A DNA stretch of 64,000 nt from an uncultured Verrucomicrobia subdivision 3 bacterium (GCA_903922735.1 CAIXUZ010000023.1:39322-103321), one strand, 5' to 3'. Counted from the stretch's first letter, positions 1-12,400 are shown. Numbers and translations: made by a program. The notes: a model not told the origin generated them from the sequence alone.

Positions 1-21
1 GTTGGGTTTTTAGCAGAAAAT

Positions 22-2385
22 ATGAATCAAATCCTGAACCGGAGATATTGTTCCAGATTTGCCTTGTTTCTGTTCGTTTTGCTTGCCGCCGAAAATATTT
101 TCGCGGAGCCGGTTTCAGAGGCACCGGTGGACATGGTTCATCCGCTCATCGGATCCGACCGTTGCCGCAATTTTTTCATGACCGCAGCGGCGCGGCCGTT
201 CGGCATGGTGAAGCTCGCGCCCGACACGGAGATTTTCGGCTACTATCGCACCGGCTACCAGAACGCCCAAACCAATATACTGGGTTTCAGCCAGATTCAT
301 GAATTCCAAATGGGCGGGCTCGCGGTGATGCCGGTTTCCGGCAAGGTGAACCCGATTCCCGGTCCGGAACGCTGGAAATCAGGATTTAATCCGGCGGCGC
401 AAACCGTCACGCCGGGCTACCAAAAGATTCACCTTGATCGCTATGACATTACTGCCGAACTCACCGCCACGCGCCGGGTCGGATTTCATCGCTACACGTT
501 TGAGCGGGCGGACGAAGCTGCCGTGCTCATGCCCCTCACAGGCATATGGAACGAGGCGCGAATGTATAGCTGCGATGTCAAACGCACCTCCCCCGACGGG
601 ATTGAGGGCAGCCTGATTTTTGCCGACGCGCGGCTCTCGACCGATTCCCGATTGGTCGTGCCCACGCAGGTTTTCTTCATCATCGCGGCCGACCGTCCGC
701 TCAAGTCGCTGGACGGCTGGCGCACACAGGAAATGGTTCGGAACCTCAATGGCATCAAAGGCGAGAACAATGGTCTGGTGCTTGATTTTGGCAAAGTGGC
801 CGCCGGCACCACGGTGCAGATGAAGGTGGCCATTTCCTACTGTTCCGTGGAGCAGGCGCGGTTGAACCTGAACGCCGAATTGCCCGGGTGGGATTTTGCG
901 GCGGTACGGGCCGCGGCGCGCGCCGAATGGAATACCGCCTTGAGCCGCATCGAAATCACCGGATCGTCCGAGCGCAAAATAAAATTTTACACCGACCTTT
1001 GGCACAGCCTGCTGGGTCGCGGGGTCTTCAGCGACGTGAATGGCAAGTATCCGATTTACCACGATGGCCAGTTTAGCGAGATCAATCACGACGTGAACGG
1101 CCAGTATCCCATCGGCGGTAAAAAGCAGTCCACCGAAATCAAATCCGTTCCGCTCAATGAACAGGGTGAACCGGCGTTTGCGATGCACGTTTCGGACGCG
1201 TTTTGGTGGACGCAGCAAAATCTCAACACCCTCTGGGGTCTGGCTTACCCCGACGTCCTGCGCGAGTTCTGCAATTCATGGCTGCGGTTTTATGACGACA
1301 CCGGCGAATTGCCCATGGGCGCGAGTGTCGGGCGCTTGGATTACATCATGTCGGGCGACCAGGCCGCGCCACTGCTAGGCCGGGCGGTTCAGATGGATCT
1401 GCCGGGCGTGGACGGCGAACATGCATTGGTCGCGATGAAAGCCATGCATAAAGGCACAAACCGCCCGATGGGCGACGTGGACATATACGCCAAATATGGC
1501 GGCTGGATGCCGGCGGATCTGGGTGAGCGCAAATGGTCGGTCACCCGCACCGTGGAAAATGCGTGGTGCGACTGGATTCTCGGCGAGGTCGCGCAAAAAC
1601 TCGGTCACACGGAAGATGCCGACCGCTATCTGCGCCGCTCGCGGGGCTGGACGAATCTTTACAATCCAGCGAACGGCTGGCTGCAACCGCGTAATTCGGA
1701 TGGCTCCTGGTTTGAACCCTTTGATCCCCTGCTCTGTGGCAGCCAGCATTTCCTGGAAAGCTACTCGGCGGTGCTGACGTGGTTTCCCGTTCACGACCTG
1801 GATGGCATGAGCCAAATGATGGGCGGGCAGGAGAAAGCCATCCAGCGGCTGAACGAACAATTCGAGCGCGCCGCCAGGCAGAATTTCCGTTTCGGCTGGT
1901 TGCAGTATGAAAACAACACGGGGTTTCACCATGCGCATCTGTTCAATGGGCTGGGCGACCCCGTGAAAACACAGCGCTGGGTGCGCAGGGTTTATGCGGC
2001 CAATTACCGCCTGACCACCACCTCGGCGGAAGCTTACGCCCACGACGACGAGGATCAGGGCCAGATGGGTTCGCTCAGCGCACTCATGGCCATGGGGCTG
2101 TTTCAGCTCCGCGGCGGCTGCGAGGCAAATCCCGGCTACGAACTCACCGCCCCGATGCTCGACCGGGTGGTGATTCACCTGCAGCCCGATGCTTACACCG
2201 CCAGGGATTTCATCATCACCGCCGGCCCCGATCCGGAAAAAAATGGCTATATTCAATCGGTCACCTTCAACGGCCGGCCGCTCACCCGGCTGGTCATCAC
2301 GCAAGAACAGATTCGCCAAGGCGCGCGGCTCGACTTTAAGCTTTCCGACCAACCGAACCCATTATGGTCAGAGCCGGCAAAATGA
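22..2385 (+). CDS. Secreted GH92 family alpha-mannosidase
   Basis: The 787-residue product has a Sec signal peptide (residues 1 to about 28, ending FAEP) and then the GH92 opening seen in DMVHPLIGSD and RPFGMVKLAPDT. Near the C-terminus, HDDEDQGQMGS (residues 674-684) matches the GH92 acidic block that supplies the catalytic base aspartates. GH92 enzymes are calcium-dependent exo-acting alpha-mannosidases, and the length (about 750 residues) is normal. It is presumably periplasmic or surface-exposed and trims mannose from glycans. The DUF362/propeller gene starts 22 bp after its stop, so the two may be co-transcribed. The ATG lies close to the window edge, so the promoter is not visible. The family call is firm; linkage specificity cannot be read from the sequence. 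Confidence 0.9.
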   Translation: MNQILNRRYCSRFALFLFVLLAAENIFAEPVSEAPVDMVHPLIGSDRCRNFFMTAAARPFGMVKLAPDTEIFGYYRTGYQNAQTNILGFSQIHEFQMGGLAVMPVSGKVNPIPGPERWKSGFNPAAQTVTPGYQKIHLDRYDITAELTATRRVGFHRYTFERADEAAVLMPLTGIWNEARMYSCDVKRTSPDGIEGSLIFADARLSTDSRLVVPTQVFFIIAADRPLKSLDGWRTQEMVRNLNGIKGENNGLVLDFGKVAAGTTVQMKVAISYCSVEQARLNLNAELPGWDFAAVRAAARAEWNTALSRIEITGSSERKIKFYTDLWHSLLGRGVFSDVNGKYPIYHDGQFSEINHDVNGQYPIGGKKQSTEIKSVPLNEQGEPAFAMHVSDAFWWTQQNLNTLWGLAYPDVLREFCNSWLRFYDDTGELPMGASVGRLDYIMSGDQAAPLLGRAVQMDLPGVDGEHALVAMKAMHKGTNRPMGDVDIYAKYGGWMPADLGERKWSVTRTVENAWCDWILGEVAQKLGHTEDADRYLRRSRGWTNLYNPANGWLQPRNSDGSWFEPFDPLLCGSQHFLESYSAVLTWFPVHDLDGMSQMMGGQEKAIQRLNEQFERAARQNFRFGWLQYENNTGFHHAHLFNGLGDPVKTQRWVRRVYAANYRLTTTSAEAYAHDDEDQGQMGSLSALMAMGLFQLRGGCEANPGYELTAPMLDRVVIHLQPDAYTARDFIITAGPDPEKNGYIQSVTFNGRPLTRLVITQEQIRQGARLDFKLSDQPNPLWSEPAK

Positions 2386-2407
2386 AAGTTTAAATCAAAA
2401 TTTGATC

Positions 2408-5101
2408 ATGCAAAAAACAATCAGCCGAAGCTCCAAAACAATCCTCGCAACCGCAAAAAGCTCGTGGCCGCGGCTCGCCTTGAAGTTTTCCGGCGCGCTG
2501 GCGCTGGCGTGGTTCCTGATCCGGGTGATTCCCAAACCGAGCCGTTCCAATTACCCATGCCAGCGCGCGGCGTTTCCGCTCGCGTCCAGTTTTGTGATAT
2601 GGCTTTGCGGGATGCTGACGATCAAGGCGTGCGGAAAATATTTTTCGCGCGGGCGGCTGGCGGCCGGCGGCGCATTGGTTTTTCTGGCCGCGGTGGTGTG
2701 GACGATCATTTCATTCACCGGCGACAGCGCGGCGCAAAATATCGCGCCCAAGAAACCGTCCGATTGGAATTTCATTCCTGCGCCGCCGAACCAGCCGGCG
2801 GGCGTGGCGCGCGGCATTTTTCCCGGCCGCGTCGTCTGGGCGCGGGATCCGCTCGCGACCAGATGGGCAGGCCGCTGGCAGCAAATAACCGACCAGTGGT
2901 GGCTTGACGAAAACACCGACCAGGCGCGCGTGGACCATTTGCTCGTCAGCACGCTGACCAGACTTACCGGTAAAACGAACAGCGCAGAGGCGTGGCGCGC
3001 GATTTTCGGGTATTACAATCTGCATTCGCGCCAGCTTGAAGCCCGCGGCTACCAGCCTGGCGAAATCGTCGCGGTGAAGGTCAATTTGAATAACAGCACC
3101 AAACCGGGCAAAGTGGACAACTATATTGACGCCACGCCGCAGACGATTCTGTCGATGGTGCGCCAGTTGGTGAACGAGGCGAAGGTGCGGCCGCAGGACA
3201 TCGTGATTTATGACGTGCGGCGCTACATTCCGCCTTGCATTTTGAGCAAGGTCTGGGGTGATTTTCCGGCCGTGCGATTTGTCCAGCAATCCTCGCCGGC
3301 GGAGCCGCAGCCCAAAAATCCCGCAACCGGCGACTATCACAACCTCGAAAAAGTGAACTGGGTCGAGGGCATCACCTATTCACGCGACAATGACAAATAT
3401 AAGGACGCGCGGCTCATCCCGAAGCAGATCCAGGACGCGACGTATCTGGTGAACCTTGCCATTCTCAAAGCCCATTCGTACCCCTACAACGAAATGGACC
3501 GCGGCGACAGCGGACAGACCGGCATTTCGATGTGCGGAAAAAATCATTTCGGCTCGATCAAGGGGCCGTATGAACTGCATTCCATCATCAACCCCGATCT
3601 GGAGGCCACACCGCATTTTTATTCACCGCTGGTGGACTTGGCCGCGTCGCCGAATCTCGGCGCGAAGACCGTTCTTTATGTTCTCGACGGGCTTTACTGC
3701 GGGCGCAAATGGCAGTCGTTTCCGCAGCATTTTCCGAATCCGCCGTTCAACAACCGCGTGGAGCCTTACGAAAATTCCGACTGGCCGGCGAGCCTGCTGG
3801 CGTCGCTCGACGGCGTGGCGCTGGATTCCGTCGGGCTGGATTTGATTTTCGCGCAGACCAAAAACAACAACGATACGAACGGCCATCCGCGCATTTTGAT
3901 CCGCGCGAACGCGGATGATTACCTGTTTGAAATGGCGCAGGCGGAGCATCCCCCGTCCGGCGCGGTTTACCGGCAAGGCGGCAAAACCGTGACCAGCCTG
4001 GGCGTGCATGAGCATTGGGACAGCGATGCGACCAAGCAATATTCCCGCAATCTCGACCCCGGAAACGGAACAGGCATTGAGCTGATTTACCTGCCCATCA
4101 CCGGGGCAATCAATGCGGCCACAAATTCATCGGCCGAAACCGAGAAGGAACCCGCCACGCACGCACCCTATTCGCCGACGGTTTTACCGGGCAACGGCCT
4201 GACGCAACACCCCTTTCTTTATTGCGGTGAATGGGACACGCGCAAGCCGGACGCGCAAGCCATTTTCCTCGTGCGCGATGGCAGAATTGTCTGGCGCTAC
4301 AACCTGCCGATGAAGGCCGCGCGCGGCGGCATCCAGGAATTCGACGACGCGGGCATGCTCCCGAACGGCGATGTGGTGTTTTCGCGGATGTCCGGCGCGG
4401 GGATAGTTTCGCCCGACAAAAAGCTGGTATGGAATTACGAAGCGCCGGTCGGCACGGAGGTTCATTCGGCGCAATATCTCGGCGGCGACCGCGTGCTGGT
4501 CATGCGCAACGGCAATCCCGCGCAGGCGATGATCTTCAATGTCGCAGCCAACCTCCTCGAACGGGAGATACCCATTCCGACCACCGTGACCAACCCGCAC
4601 GCGCAGTTCCGGCACATCCGCATGACGCCGGCGGGCACGTTGCTCGTGCCCCACATGGGCGAAGGCAAGGTGGTGGAATACGATTTGCGCGGCAGGGAAA
4701 TCTGGTCGGTGAAGGCGCCGAGCGCCTGGGCGGCGGTGCGTCTGCCAAACGGCAATACGCTGCTTTCCGGCAATGCCAAAGGATACTTGCGCGAAGTGAA
4801 TCCGGCGGGTGGGACGGTCTGGGAATTCACGCAAAAGGATGCACCGGACATCAAGCTATTCACCATCCAAGGCGCGGAACGCCTGGCAAATGGCAACACG
4901 GTGTTTTGCAACTGGTGTCCGAACGGCGTAAAAAACCAGACGGACTGGCCCACGACGGTGCAGGTGCTGGAAGTCACACCGGAGAAGAAAATCGCCTGGG
5001 CGCTGCGCTCCTGGCAGGAGCCGGCGGATTTGGGGCCGGCGACGATGATTCAACTTTTGGATGAGCCGGGCGGGGTCGAACGCCCCGGCCAGACACGATA
5101 G
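2408..5101 (+). CDS. Membrane-anchored DUF362 protein fused to an arylsulfotransferase/PQQ-like beta-propeller
   Basis: I place the start at the ATG at 2408 (897 residues); the open frame upstream of it lies inside the GH92 gene. The N-terminus has two or three hydrophobic segments (about residues 18-100). A DUF362-type domain follows (about 200-560), with VNLAILKAH and SMCGKNHFGSIKG-like motifs. The C-terminal third (about 610-890) consists of repeats such as GRIVWRYNL, KKLVWNYEA and REIWSVKAP, interleaved with LPNGNTLLSG and LANGNTVFCNW. These are the blades of an ASST/PQQ-type propeller. DUF362 has no settled general function, and I infer none. No sulfotransferase catalytic residues could be assigned. 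Its position directly behind the GH92 gene suggests an outer-surface role. Confidence 0.75.
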   Translation: MQKTISRSSKTILATAKSSWPRLALKFSGALALAWFLIRVIPKPSRSNYPCQRAAFPLASSFVIWLCGMLTIKACGKYFSRGRLAAGGALVFLAAVVWTIISFTGDSAAQNIAPKKPSDWNFIPAPPNQPAGVARGIFPGRVVWARDPLATRWAGRWQQITDQWWLDENTDQARVDHLLVSTLTRLTGKTNSAEAWRAIFGYYNLHSRQLEARGYQPGEIVAVKVNLNNSTKPGKVDNYIDATPQTILSMVRQLVNEAKVRPQDIVIYDVRRYIPPCILSKVWGDFPAVRFVQQSSPAEPQPKNPATGDYHNLEKVNWVEGITYSRDNDKYKDARLIPKQIQDATYLVNLAILKAHSYPYNEMDRGDSGQTGISMCGKNHFGSIKGPYELHSIINPDLEATPHFYSPLVDLAASPNLGAKTVLYVLDGLYCGRKWQSFPQHFPNPPFNNRVEPYENSDWPASLLASLDGVALDSVGLDLIFAQTKNNNDTNGHPRILIRANADDYLFEMAQAEHPPSGAVYRQGGKTVTSLGVHEHWDSDATKQYSRNLDPGNGTGIELIYLPITGAINAATNSSAETEKEPATHAPYSPTVLPGNGLTQHPFLYCGEWDTRKPDAQAIFLVRDGRIVWRYNLPMKAARGGIQEFDDAGMLPNGDVVFSRMSGAGIVSPDKKLVWNYEAPVGTEVHSAQYLGGDRVLVMRNGNPAQAMIFNVAANLLEREIPIPTTVTNPHAQFRHIRMTPAGTLLVPHMGEGKVVEYDLRGREIWSVKAPSAWAAVRLPNGNTLLSGNAKGYLREVNPAGGTVWEFTQKDAPDIKLFTIQGAERLANGNTVFCNWCPNGVKNQTDWPTTVQVLEVTPEKKIAWALRSWQEPADLGPATMIQLLDEPGGVERPGQTR

Positions 5102-5115
5102 CGCTGGTGTATTTT

Positions 5116-6300
5116 TCAGTCCGGACGGAAATCGTTCGGCGAAGCCTTGAGGATGCGTTGAAACGCGGCGCGCAGATTTTTTCCCGTGCCGAAGCCGCAG
5201 GCGCGCGCAATTTCCTCCGCTGTATGCTGGTTGTGGGTGGCGAGCAGGGCCTTGGCTTTTTGAATCCGCAGCCGCACGAGGAATTCCGCCGGTGAAGTTT
5301 TTCGTTCCGCCCGAAACCGCATTTCCAATAATCGCCGCGAGACGCCGGCGATTTCGGCTACCTGATCCATTTTGAAAGACCCGGCAAAATGATGGCGCAT
5401 ATGGGTGACGGCCTTTTTGACCACCGGGTCGTCAATGTGCAGCACGTCGGTGGACGTTCTGGCCGCGACTTCGGAGGGATCAATCAGCACCGGATCCGGC
5501 GGCGGCGTTTTGCCCTGCATCAACTGGTGCAAGAGCCGCGCTGATTCATAACCCATCCGGTACGCGTTGACGCAAACGCTGGTGAGCGTCGGGGTGGAAA
5601 ATTCGCAGACCATCAAATCGTTGTCCGAGCCGATCACCGCCACGTCCTCCGGCACGCGCAGGCCCAGTTCGCGGCAGGCGGACAGCACGATGAGCGCGCG
5701 GTAATCATGGACGGCAAAAACGCCGGCGGGCAGCGGCAGAGTTTTCAGCCAGCGCTTGATGGGCTCGTAGCGCTCATTCCACAGGGCGTCGCGCGTCATG
5801 TGCGGCAGACAAAAAGTGTTGGCCTTCAGGCCGGCTTCCCTGGCCGCTAGCTTGAACCCTTGCATGCGCTCGTCGGAATACCACCGGCCCTGGACGCCGT
5901 GATACGCCAGGTTTTTCAATCCCAAACTGATCAAATGTTCGGCGGCCAGCCGGCCCACCTGCGGATTATTCTGCGCGACGCGGGGGATTTTGCAGTCAGC
6001 CCCGAGATCCTCGCCGATATTGACCATCGGGATGCTCCACTTGCGGAACTGCTCGGATTGTTGGTAATCATTCGCCTGCAAAATAATCCCGTCCACTTTC
6101 CAGGATTTCAAGCGCGACCATTCCAGCGGGAAATCCTCGGCGCTTTCCGGGTTCACCGGGCAGGAAGTCAGCAGCCAATGGTGTTCGCGGGCGTATTCGT
6201 TGACGCCATTGAAGAAGCGGGTGATTCCCCACGGTTTGGAATCCGGCAGGGCCACGGCGATTTTCGGCTGGCGTTTCAAGGGGGAAACAGATTTGCGCAA
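5116..6300 (-). CDS. XylR-type AraC family transcriptional regulator (LacI-like sensor plus AraC HTH)
   Basis: The 394-residue protein has an N-terminal periplasmic-binding-protein-like sugar-sensing domain (about residues 12-280) starting KIAVALPDSKPWG. A C-terminal double helix-turn-helix AraC domain (about 290-394) ends in the typical GFGTGKNLRAAFQRILKASP block. This architecture is that of E. coli XylR. The only plausible start is TTG at 6300: an in-frame TGA lies just upstream and the nearest ATG is out of frame. It is divergent from the giant cellulase/mannanase gene (113-bp gap), which it probably controls in response to a plant-polysaccharide sugar. It converges on the DUF362 gene with only 14 bp between them. 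Confidence 0.88.
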   Translation of the reverse strand: MRKSVSPLKRQPKIAVALPDSKPWGITRFFNGVNEYAREHHWLLTSCPVNPESAEDFPLEWSRLKSWKVDGIILQANDYQQSEQFRKWSIPMVNIGEDLGADCKIPRVAQNNPQVGRLAAEHLISLGLKNLAYHGVQGRWYSDERMQGFKLAAREAGLKANTFCLPHMTRDALWNERYEPIKRWLKTLPLPAGVFAVHDYRALIVLSACRELGLRVPEDVAVIGSDNDLMVCEFSTPTLTSVCVNAYRMGYESARLLHQLMQGKTPPPDPVLIDPSEVAARTSTDVLHIDDPVVKKAVTHMRHHFAGSFKMDQVAEIAGVSRRLLEMRFRAERKTSPAEFLVRLRIQKAKALLATHNQHTAEEIARACGFGTGKNLRAAFQRILKASPNDFRPD

Positions 6301-6310
6301 AAGGTACCAT

Positions 6311-6322
6311 GTTTGCGTAAAC
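6311..6322. promoter_or_regulatory. Candidate operator half-palindromes between the AraC-type regulator and the cellulase gene
   Basis: The divergent 113-bp region holds the near-palindrome GTTTGCGTAAAC just upstream of the regulator start, and an 11-bp perfect palindrome ACCCATTGGGT at 6368-6378. Either could be a regulator-binding site. This rests on symmetry and position alone. Confidence 0.25.
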
Positions 6323-6413
6323 CGTCAATTGCCGCGCATCCGCGAAAACTTCAGACTGGCAAGGTTGACCCATTGGGTTTCGGCGCCATCCGCCGGATTT
6401 TAAGAAAAAAATT

Positions 6414-9400
6414 ATGCGTATCTTGCGACTGTTTTATTTGCTGCTGGCCACCGGCTTGACCATTGGGCGCGTCCAGGCGGGCGATTTTGTCGGCGTCAGC
6501 GGCCCTGATTTTGTCCTGAACGGCCAGTCGTTTTTCTTCTCCGGCGCGAATAATTACTACCTGATCTACAAATCCAGCCGGATGGTGGACGACGTGCTCA
6601 CCAATGCCGTCGCCATGAATCTCAAGGTCATCCGGGCGTGGGGCTTCATTGACGGCACCATCAAGGACGGGAAGGTTACGCAGCCGTCGCTCGGTGTCTA
6701 TGATCCATCGGGTTTCGAGCGGGTGGATTATTTCGTGTCCCGCGCCAAACAGCTGGGTTTGAAGCTCATCATCCCCTTCGTCAACAACTGGGATGATTTC
6801 GGCGGCATGAATTGGTATGTGGCGCAAACCGGCGGGGGTTCGCATGAGGATTTTTACACGCGGGCCGCATGCAAGGCTGCCTACAAAAATTACATCGCCT
6901 GTTTTCTCGCCCGCACTAACCAATACACCGGCCTGCGCTACACCGACGAACCGGCGGTTTTTTCGTGGGAGCTGGCCAACGAACCGCGTTCCATCGACGC
7001 GACCTGCGCCACGCTGACAAATTGGGTGGGCGAGATGAGCGCCTACATCAAGAACCTCGACACCAACCATCTGGTCTGTGTCGGCGACGAGGGCTTTTAC
7101 AACCAGCCAACGAACAGTGACTGGACGATGAACGGCTCTTCGGGCGTGGATTGGTTGCGTTTGCTGCAATTGCCGAATATTGACTTCGGCACGGTGCATC
7201 TCTATCCGGACAGCTGGAGTAAAACCACGGACTGGTCCACGAACTGGATCGCGCAACACCTCCACGACGGTCACGCGCTCGGCAAACCGGTCATCCTTGA
7301 AGAATACGGCTACACCGCCAAACCCGCACGCGACACGGTTTATGCCCAGTGGACACAAATCATCGAGAACCGCGGCAATGGTGATTTGATCTGGATGCTG
7401 GCCGGCGTGCAGGACGATGGCTCGCTCTATCCCGACTACGACGGCTTCGCGGTTTACCATCCCGGCACCACGGCGACGGTGCTGGCCAGTCACGCCGCCG
7501 TCATGCTAACGCAAAGCGGTTTGGCCCCGACGCCGCTACTTTCCATCGGCGCCGCCTCGGTCAATCAGCCGGCAGCCGGCAGCACCAATCTGGCCTTCAC
7601 CGTCACGCTTTCACCGGCGGCGACCAATACGGTCACCGTCAATTTCGCCACGAGCAACAGCACCGCCATCGCCGGCACGGACTTTGTGGCGACCAATGGC
7701 ACATTGAGTTTTTCGCCAGGCGTCACGTCGCGCACCGTTGCGGTCACGATTCTGGGGGGCAGCATCGTTTCCGGCTCAAAAGTTTTCACGCTCAACTTGA
7801 ATTCCCCGACGAACGCGATTCTGGGCAATGGTCAAGCGCTGGGAACCATTGTCGGCCCGGCTCCGACCCCGCCCGCTTCGGGCGTAACTGTCGGCTTCCG
7901 GGTGGACGGCGACTGGGGCGCCGGTGCAAATATCTGGTTGACTATCACCAACGCCACGGCTTCCGCCATCAACAACTGGACGCTGGAGCTTGATTACGCC
8001 TCGACGATTTCACCGTATAGCGCCGCCACGCTGTTGTCTCATGTTGGCAATCATCATGTGCTGACGAATATGTCTTATGGAATCGTCCCGGCCAATGGCA
8101 CACTCACGTTCCAATGCAGCGCCACACCGGGCAGCCTCGGAGCAAGCCAGCCGGCAAATTTTGTTTTCAATGGGGCCAATGCGGGCGGCGGCGGTGGTGG
8201 CATTTTGACGAATTTGTTGATCACGACCGCGTCGCTGCCGGCGGCGGGCGTAGGCGTGGCGTATTCCCAAACGCTGGCAGCCAGCGGCGGCATAACCCCC
8301 TACTCGTGGAGTCTCGCGAGCGGAACCTTGCCGGGCGGCTTGTCGCTCGCCACGAACGGCTTGATTTCGGGCACGCCGAACGCCACTGGCACATTTGATT
8401 TCACTGTGCAGGTGGCTGACAGTACCAGTGTCACGACAAACAAGGCTTTTTCCATCACCGTGGCCACGCTGCCGACACTGACCATCAACGATATGAGCCT
8501 CCTACTCGCGCCGGTCACCAATGGCGGCGGAGGCAGCAACTCCTTTTTCTCCACGAGCGGCAATCAGATCGTTGATTCCACCGGCAATCCGGTGCGCATC
8601 ACCGGCATCAACTGGTTTGGTTTCGAAACCGGCAACAAGGCGCTGCACGGCCTCTGGTCGCGCGGTTACAAACCCATGCTGGATCAAGTGAAGGCTCTCG
8701 GCTTTAATACGCTGCGACTGCCGTTTTCCAACGAGATGCTTGCGCCCGGCGCGGCCACAACGAGCATCGATTTCAATCAGAATCCTGATTTGCAAGGACT
8801 CACGCCGCTGCAGGTGCTGGACCAGGTGGTCGCCTACTGCGGCCAAATCGGCCTGCGCATCTATCTCGACCGCCATTCCGCCAAGGCTGATGACTACATG
8901 AACGAGGATGTCTGGTACATTCCCGCCGACAGTTACTACACCGAGCAACGCTGGATTGACGACTGGGTGATGCTCGCGACGCACTACGCCGGCAATCCCA
9001 CCATCATCGGCGCCGACTTGTTCAACGAACCGAAGAAGACCGCAACGTGGGGCAACAGCACGCCCGCGACCGATTGGAACAAAGCCGCCGAGCGCTGCGG
9101 CAATGCGATCCTCGCCGCGAATCCCGACTGGCTTATCATTATCGAAGGCACTGGCCAATATGCCGGCACGACGACCTGGTGGGGCGGCGATCTGCAAGGC
9201 GCAGCGACCTATCCAGTGACGCTCAACGTCTCCAACAAGCTGGTTTATTCCATGCACGATTATCCGGGCAGCGTGTTCGTGCAGACATGGTTCACCAACG
9301 CAAGTTATCCGACCAACCTCGCCGCCACCTGGCACGGTTTCTGGGGTTATCTTTATCGCAGCAACACCGCGCCGCTCTTGCTCGGCGAGTTCGGCACGCC

Positions 9401-12400
9401 GCTCGCCACCACCAGCGACCAGCAATGGCTCGACAAGTTGACGGACTATATTGACGGCGATTTTGACCTGAACGGCAGCAATGATCTCGCCCCCGGCAAA
9501 AAAGGAATCAGCTTCACGTTCTGGTGTCTCAACCCGGACAGCGGCGACACCGGCGGCATCCTGAACAACGACTGGACGACGGTGAACACCGCGAAGCTCG
9601 CGTATCTCACCAACAGCCTTGCGCCCATGCTCGGCAGCGGCTCCGGCACCAATAGTCAGTCACCGCAAACGCTCACCTTCACGGTCGCGCTGTCTTCACC
9701 GGCCAGCGGCGCGGTTTCGGTGCCATGGACAACGACCAACGGCACCGCCACGGCGGGAACGGACTACACCGCTGCCAGCGGCACGGTTAATTTTGCCGTC
9801 GGTGAATCTAACCAGACCATCAGCATTACCATCCCGCCGCATATCGCCACCGAAACGCGGCAGTTCACCGTGTTATTAAGCAATCCCTCCGGCGCCACCC
9901 TGGCCAAGCCTGCCGGCACGGGCACGATTCTCGCCAGCACCTCGCCGGCGCTTTCGATTGCCGATGTCAGCGCGTTGGAAGGCAATTCGGGGAGCAATGC
10001 ATTCAACTTCGTCGTCACCCTCGCACCTGTCGGGACCAACACGGTCACAGTGAATTACGCCACGGCTTCCGGCAGTGCGACCAGCGGTAGTGATTTCATC
10101 GCCGCGAGTGGCTCGCTCGTCTTTGCGCCCGGCATCACGCAGCAAGTGGTGAGTGTCTATGTGCTCGGCGACCTCACGGAAGAAGCGGATGAGACATTCA
10201 GCGTTACACTTTCCAATCCAACCAACGCCATCCTCGCCCACGCGACGGCAACGGGGACCATCCTTAACGACGACATCACGCCCCGCTTGAGCGTAAATGA
10301 TGCGACGGTTTACGAAGGCAACAGCGGCACGACCCCCGCGACATTCACCGTTTCACTCAATGTCACCTCCGCCACGCCCGTCACCGTGCAGGCACAGACC
10401 GCCGACCTCACGGCGGCCGCAGGCGTGGACTACCTCGCAACGAACACGACCGTGACATTCAATCCCGGGCAATTGACCAAGAAGGTAACGGTGCTGGTGG
10501 TTGGCAACACGAACCAGCAATTGACCCGCACCTTCGCGCTGAATCTTTCGAGTCCTGTCGGTGCGATTATCCAGGACGCACAAGGCATTGGCACGATTCT
10601 CGATGACGACGGTGGCTTCAGCGGCAAGCCGCAGGGCGGCACCTACAGTTACGCCGAGGCGCTGCAAAAATCCTTGTTCTTTTACGAATGCCAGCGCTCC
10701 GGCGTGCTGCCCGCCGGCAACCGTGTGACGTGGCGCGGCAACGCGGCGGTGAATGATGGCAACGACGTCGGACGTGACCTGACCGGCGGCTGGTTTGACG
10801 CCGGCGATCATGTGAAGTTCGGTCTGCCGATGGCCGCGAGCGCGACGTTGCTCGCATGGGGCGGACTGGAATATCCGTCCGCTTATGCCGAAACCGGCCA
10901 GCAGGCCTGCCTGCTCGATAATTTGAAATGGGTCTGTGACTACTTCATCAAATGCGATGTGTTGGACAGCAATGGTGATACGCTGGAATTTTACGGCCAG
11001 GTCGGCAGCGGTTCGGCGGATCACGCGTTCTGGGGCGCACCGGAAGTGATGACCATGGCGCGGCCGGCTTATAAAGTCACCCGCTCCGCGCCCGGCTCGG
11101 ATTTAACCGGCGAAACCGCGGCAGCGCTCGCGGCGTGCTCAATGTTGTTTCAATCCTCCGATCCGAATTACGCCTCCAACCTGCTGGCGCACGCGAAGAA
11201 ACTTTACCATTTTGCCGACACCTATCGCGGCAAGTATTCCGACGCCATTACCGATGCGGCGGCGTTTTACAATTCATGGAGCGGTTATCAGGATGAATTG
11301 ATGTGGGGCGGCCTCTGGCTCTACCGTGCCACTGGTGACACCAATTATCTCGCCAAGGCGCAGACGGCGTATAACGCCATTTTCGTCGGCAACTGGGGCG
11401 ATCAAAGTTATCCGGCGCTGAAGTGGACGCACGCCTGGGACGACAAAACCTACGGCTCGCTCATATTGTTCTCCGAACTCACGACGAACGCTGCCTATCG
11501 CGTGAATGCCGAGCGCTATCTCAATTGGTGGACGGTGGGCCGGCCGGATTCGCGCATTCCCTACACACCCGGCGGTCTCGCGTGGCTCGACACGTGGGGC
11601 AGCCTGCGTTACGCCAACAATACCGCGCTGATGGCGCTCATCTACAGCGACCGGGTGAATGACTACACCAATCGTTATCGCAACTTCGCCATCTCACAGG
11701 TCAATTATACCCTCGGTTCGAATCCGCAGCATCGCAGTTTCATGTGCGGGTTTGGCACCAATCCGCCGGTCAACCCCCATCATCGCGGCGCGCATGGCTC
11801 ATGGGCCAACAATATGTATGATCCCCCGGTCAGCCGGCACATTCTATACGGCGCGGTTCCCGGAGGGCCGGACAATTCAGATGGGTACACCGACGCACGG
11901 GACAACTACACGGCCAACGAGGTCGCCTGCGACTACAATGCCGGCCTCACCGGGGCGCTCGCGCGATTGTATCAGCTTTATGGCGGCTACACGCAGCCGG
12001 ATTTTCCCGTGGCCGAGACGCCGACAAACCAGTTTTTCGTGCTCGCATCTTTGAACCAGACCAACACTTACTTCACCGAGATTCGTGCGCTGCTGAATAA
12101 TCGTTCCGCCTGGCCGGCGCGGACGGTGACGAATCTGCACTACCGCTATTTCGTGAACTTGAGCGAGCTTTACACCGCCGGCGGCACCACCAACAACGTG
12201 ACCCTGACCGCGAACATGCTGAGCGGCGGCACGCTGAGCGGCTTGCGGGTTTGGGACGCCACCAACCGGATTTACTACGTCGAATTGAGTTACGACGGCG
12301 TGACGATTGTTCCCGGCGGCAGCACTTCATATAACGCCGAGGCCCAGTTCCGGCTGGCGATTCCGAATTCGTTCCCGGCCGGCGCATGGAATCCCGGCAA

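Noticed and set aside
2189..2407. Longer start for the DUF362 fusion gene
   Set aside because: It lies within the GH92 gene in another frame, has low-complexity basic sequence, and precedes a good ATG followed by membrane helices.
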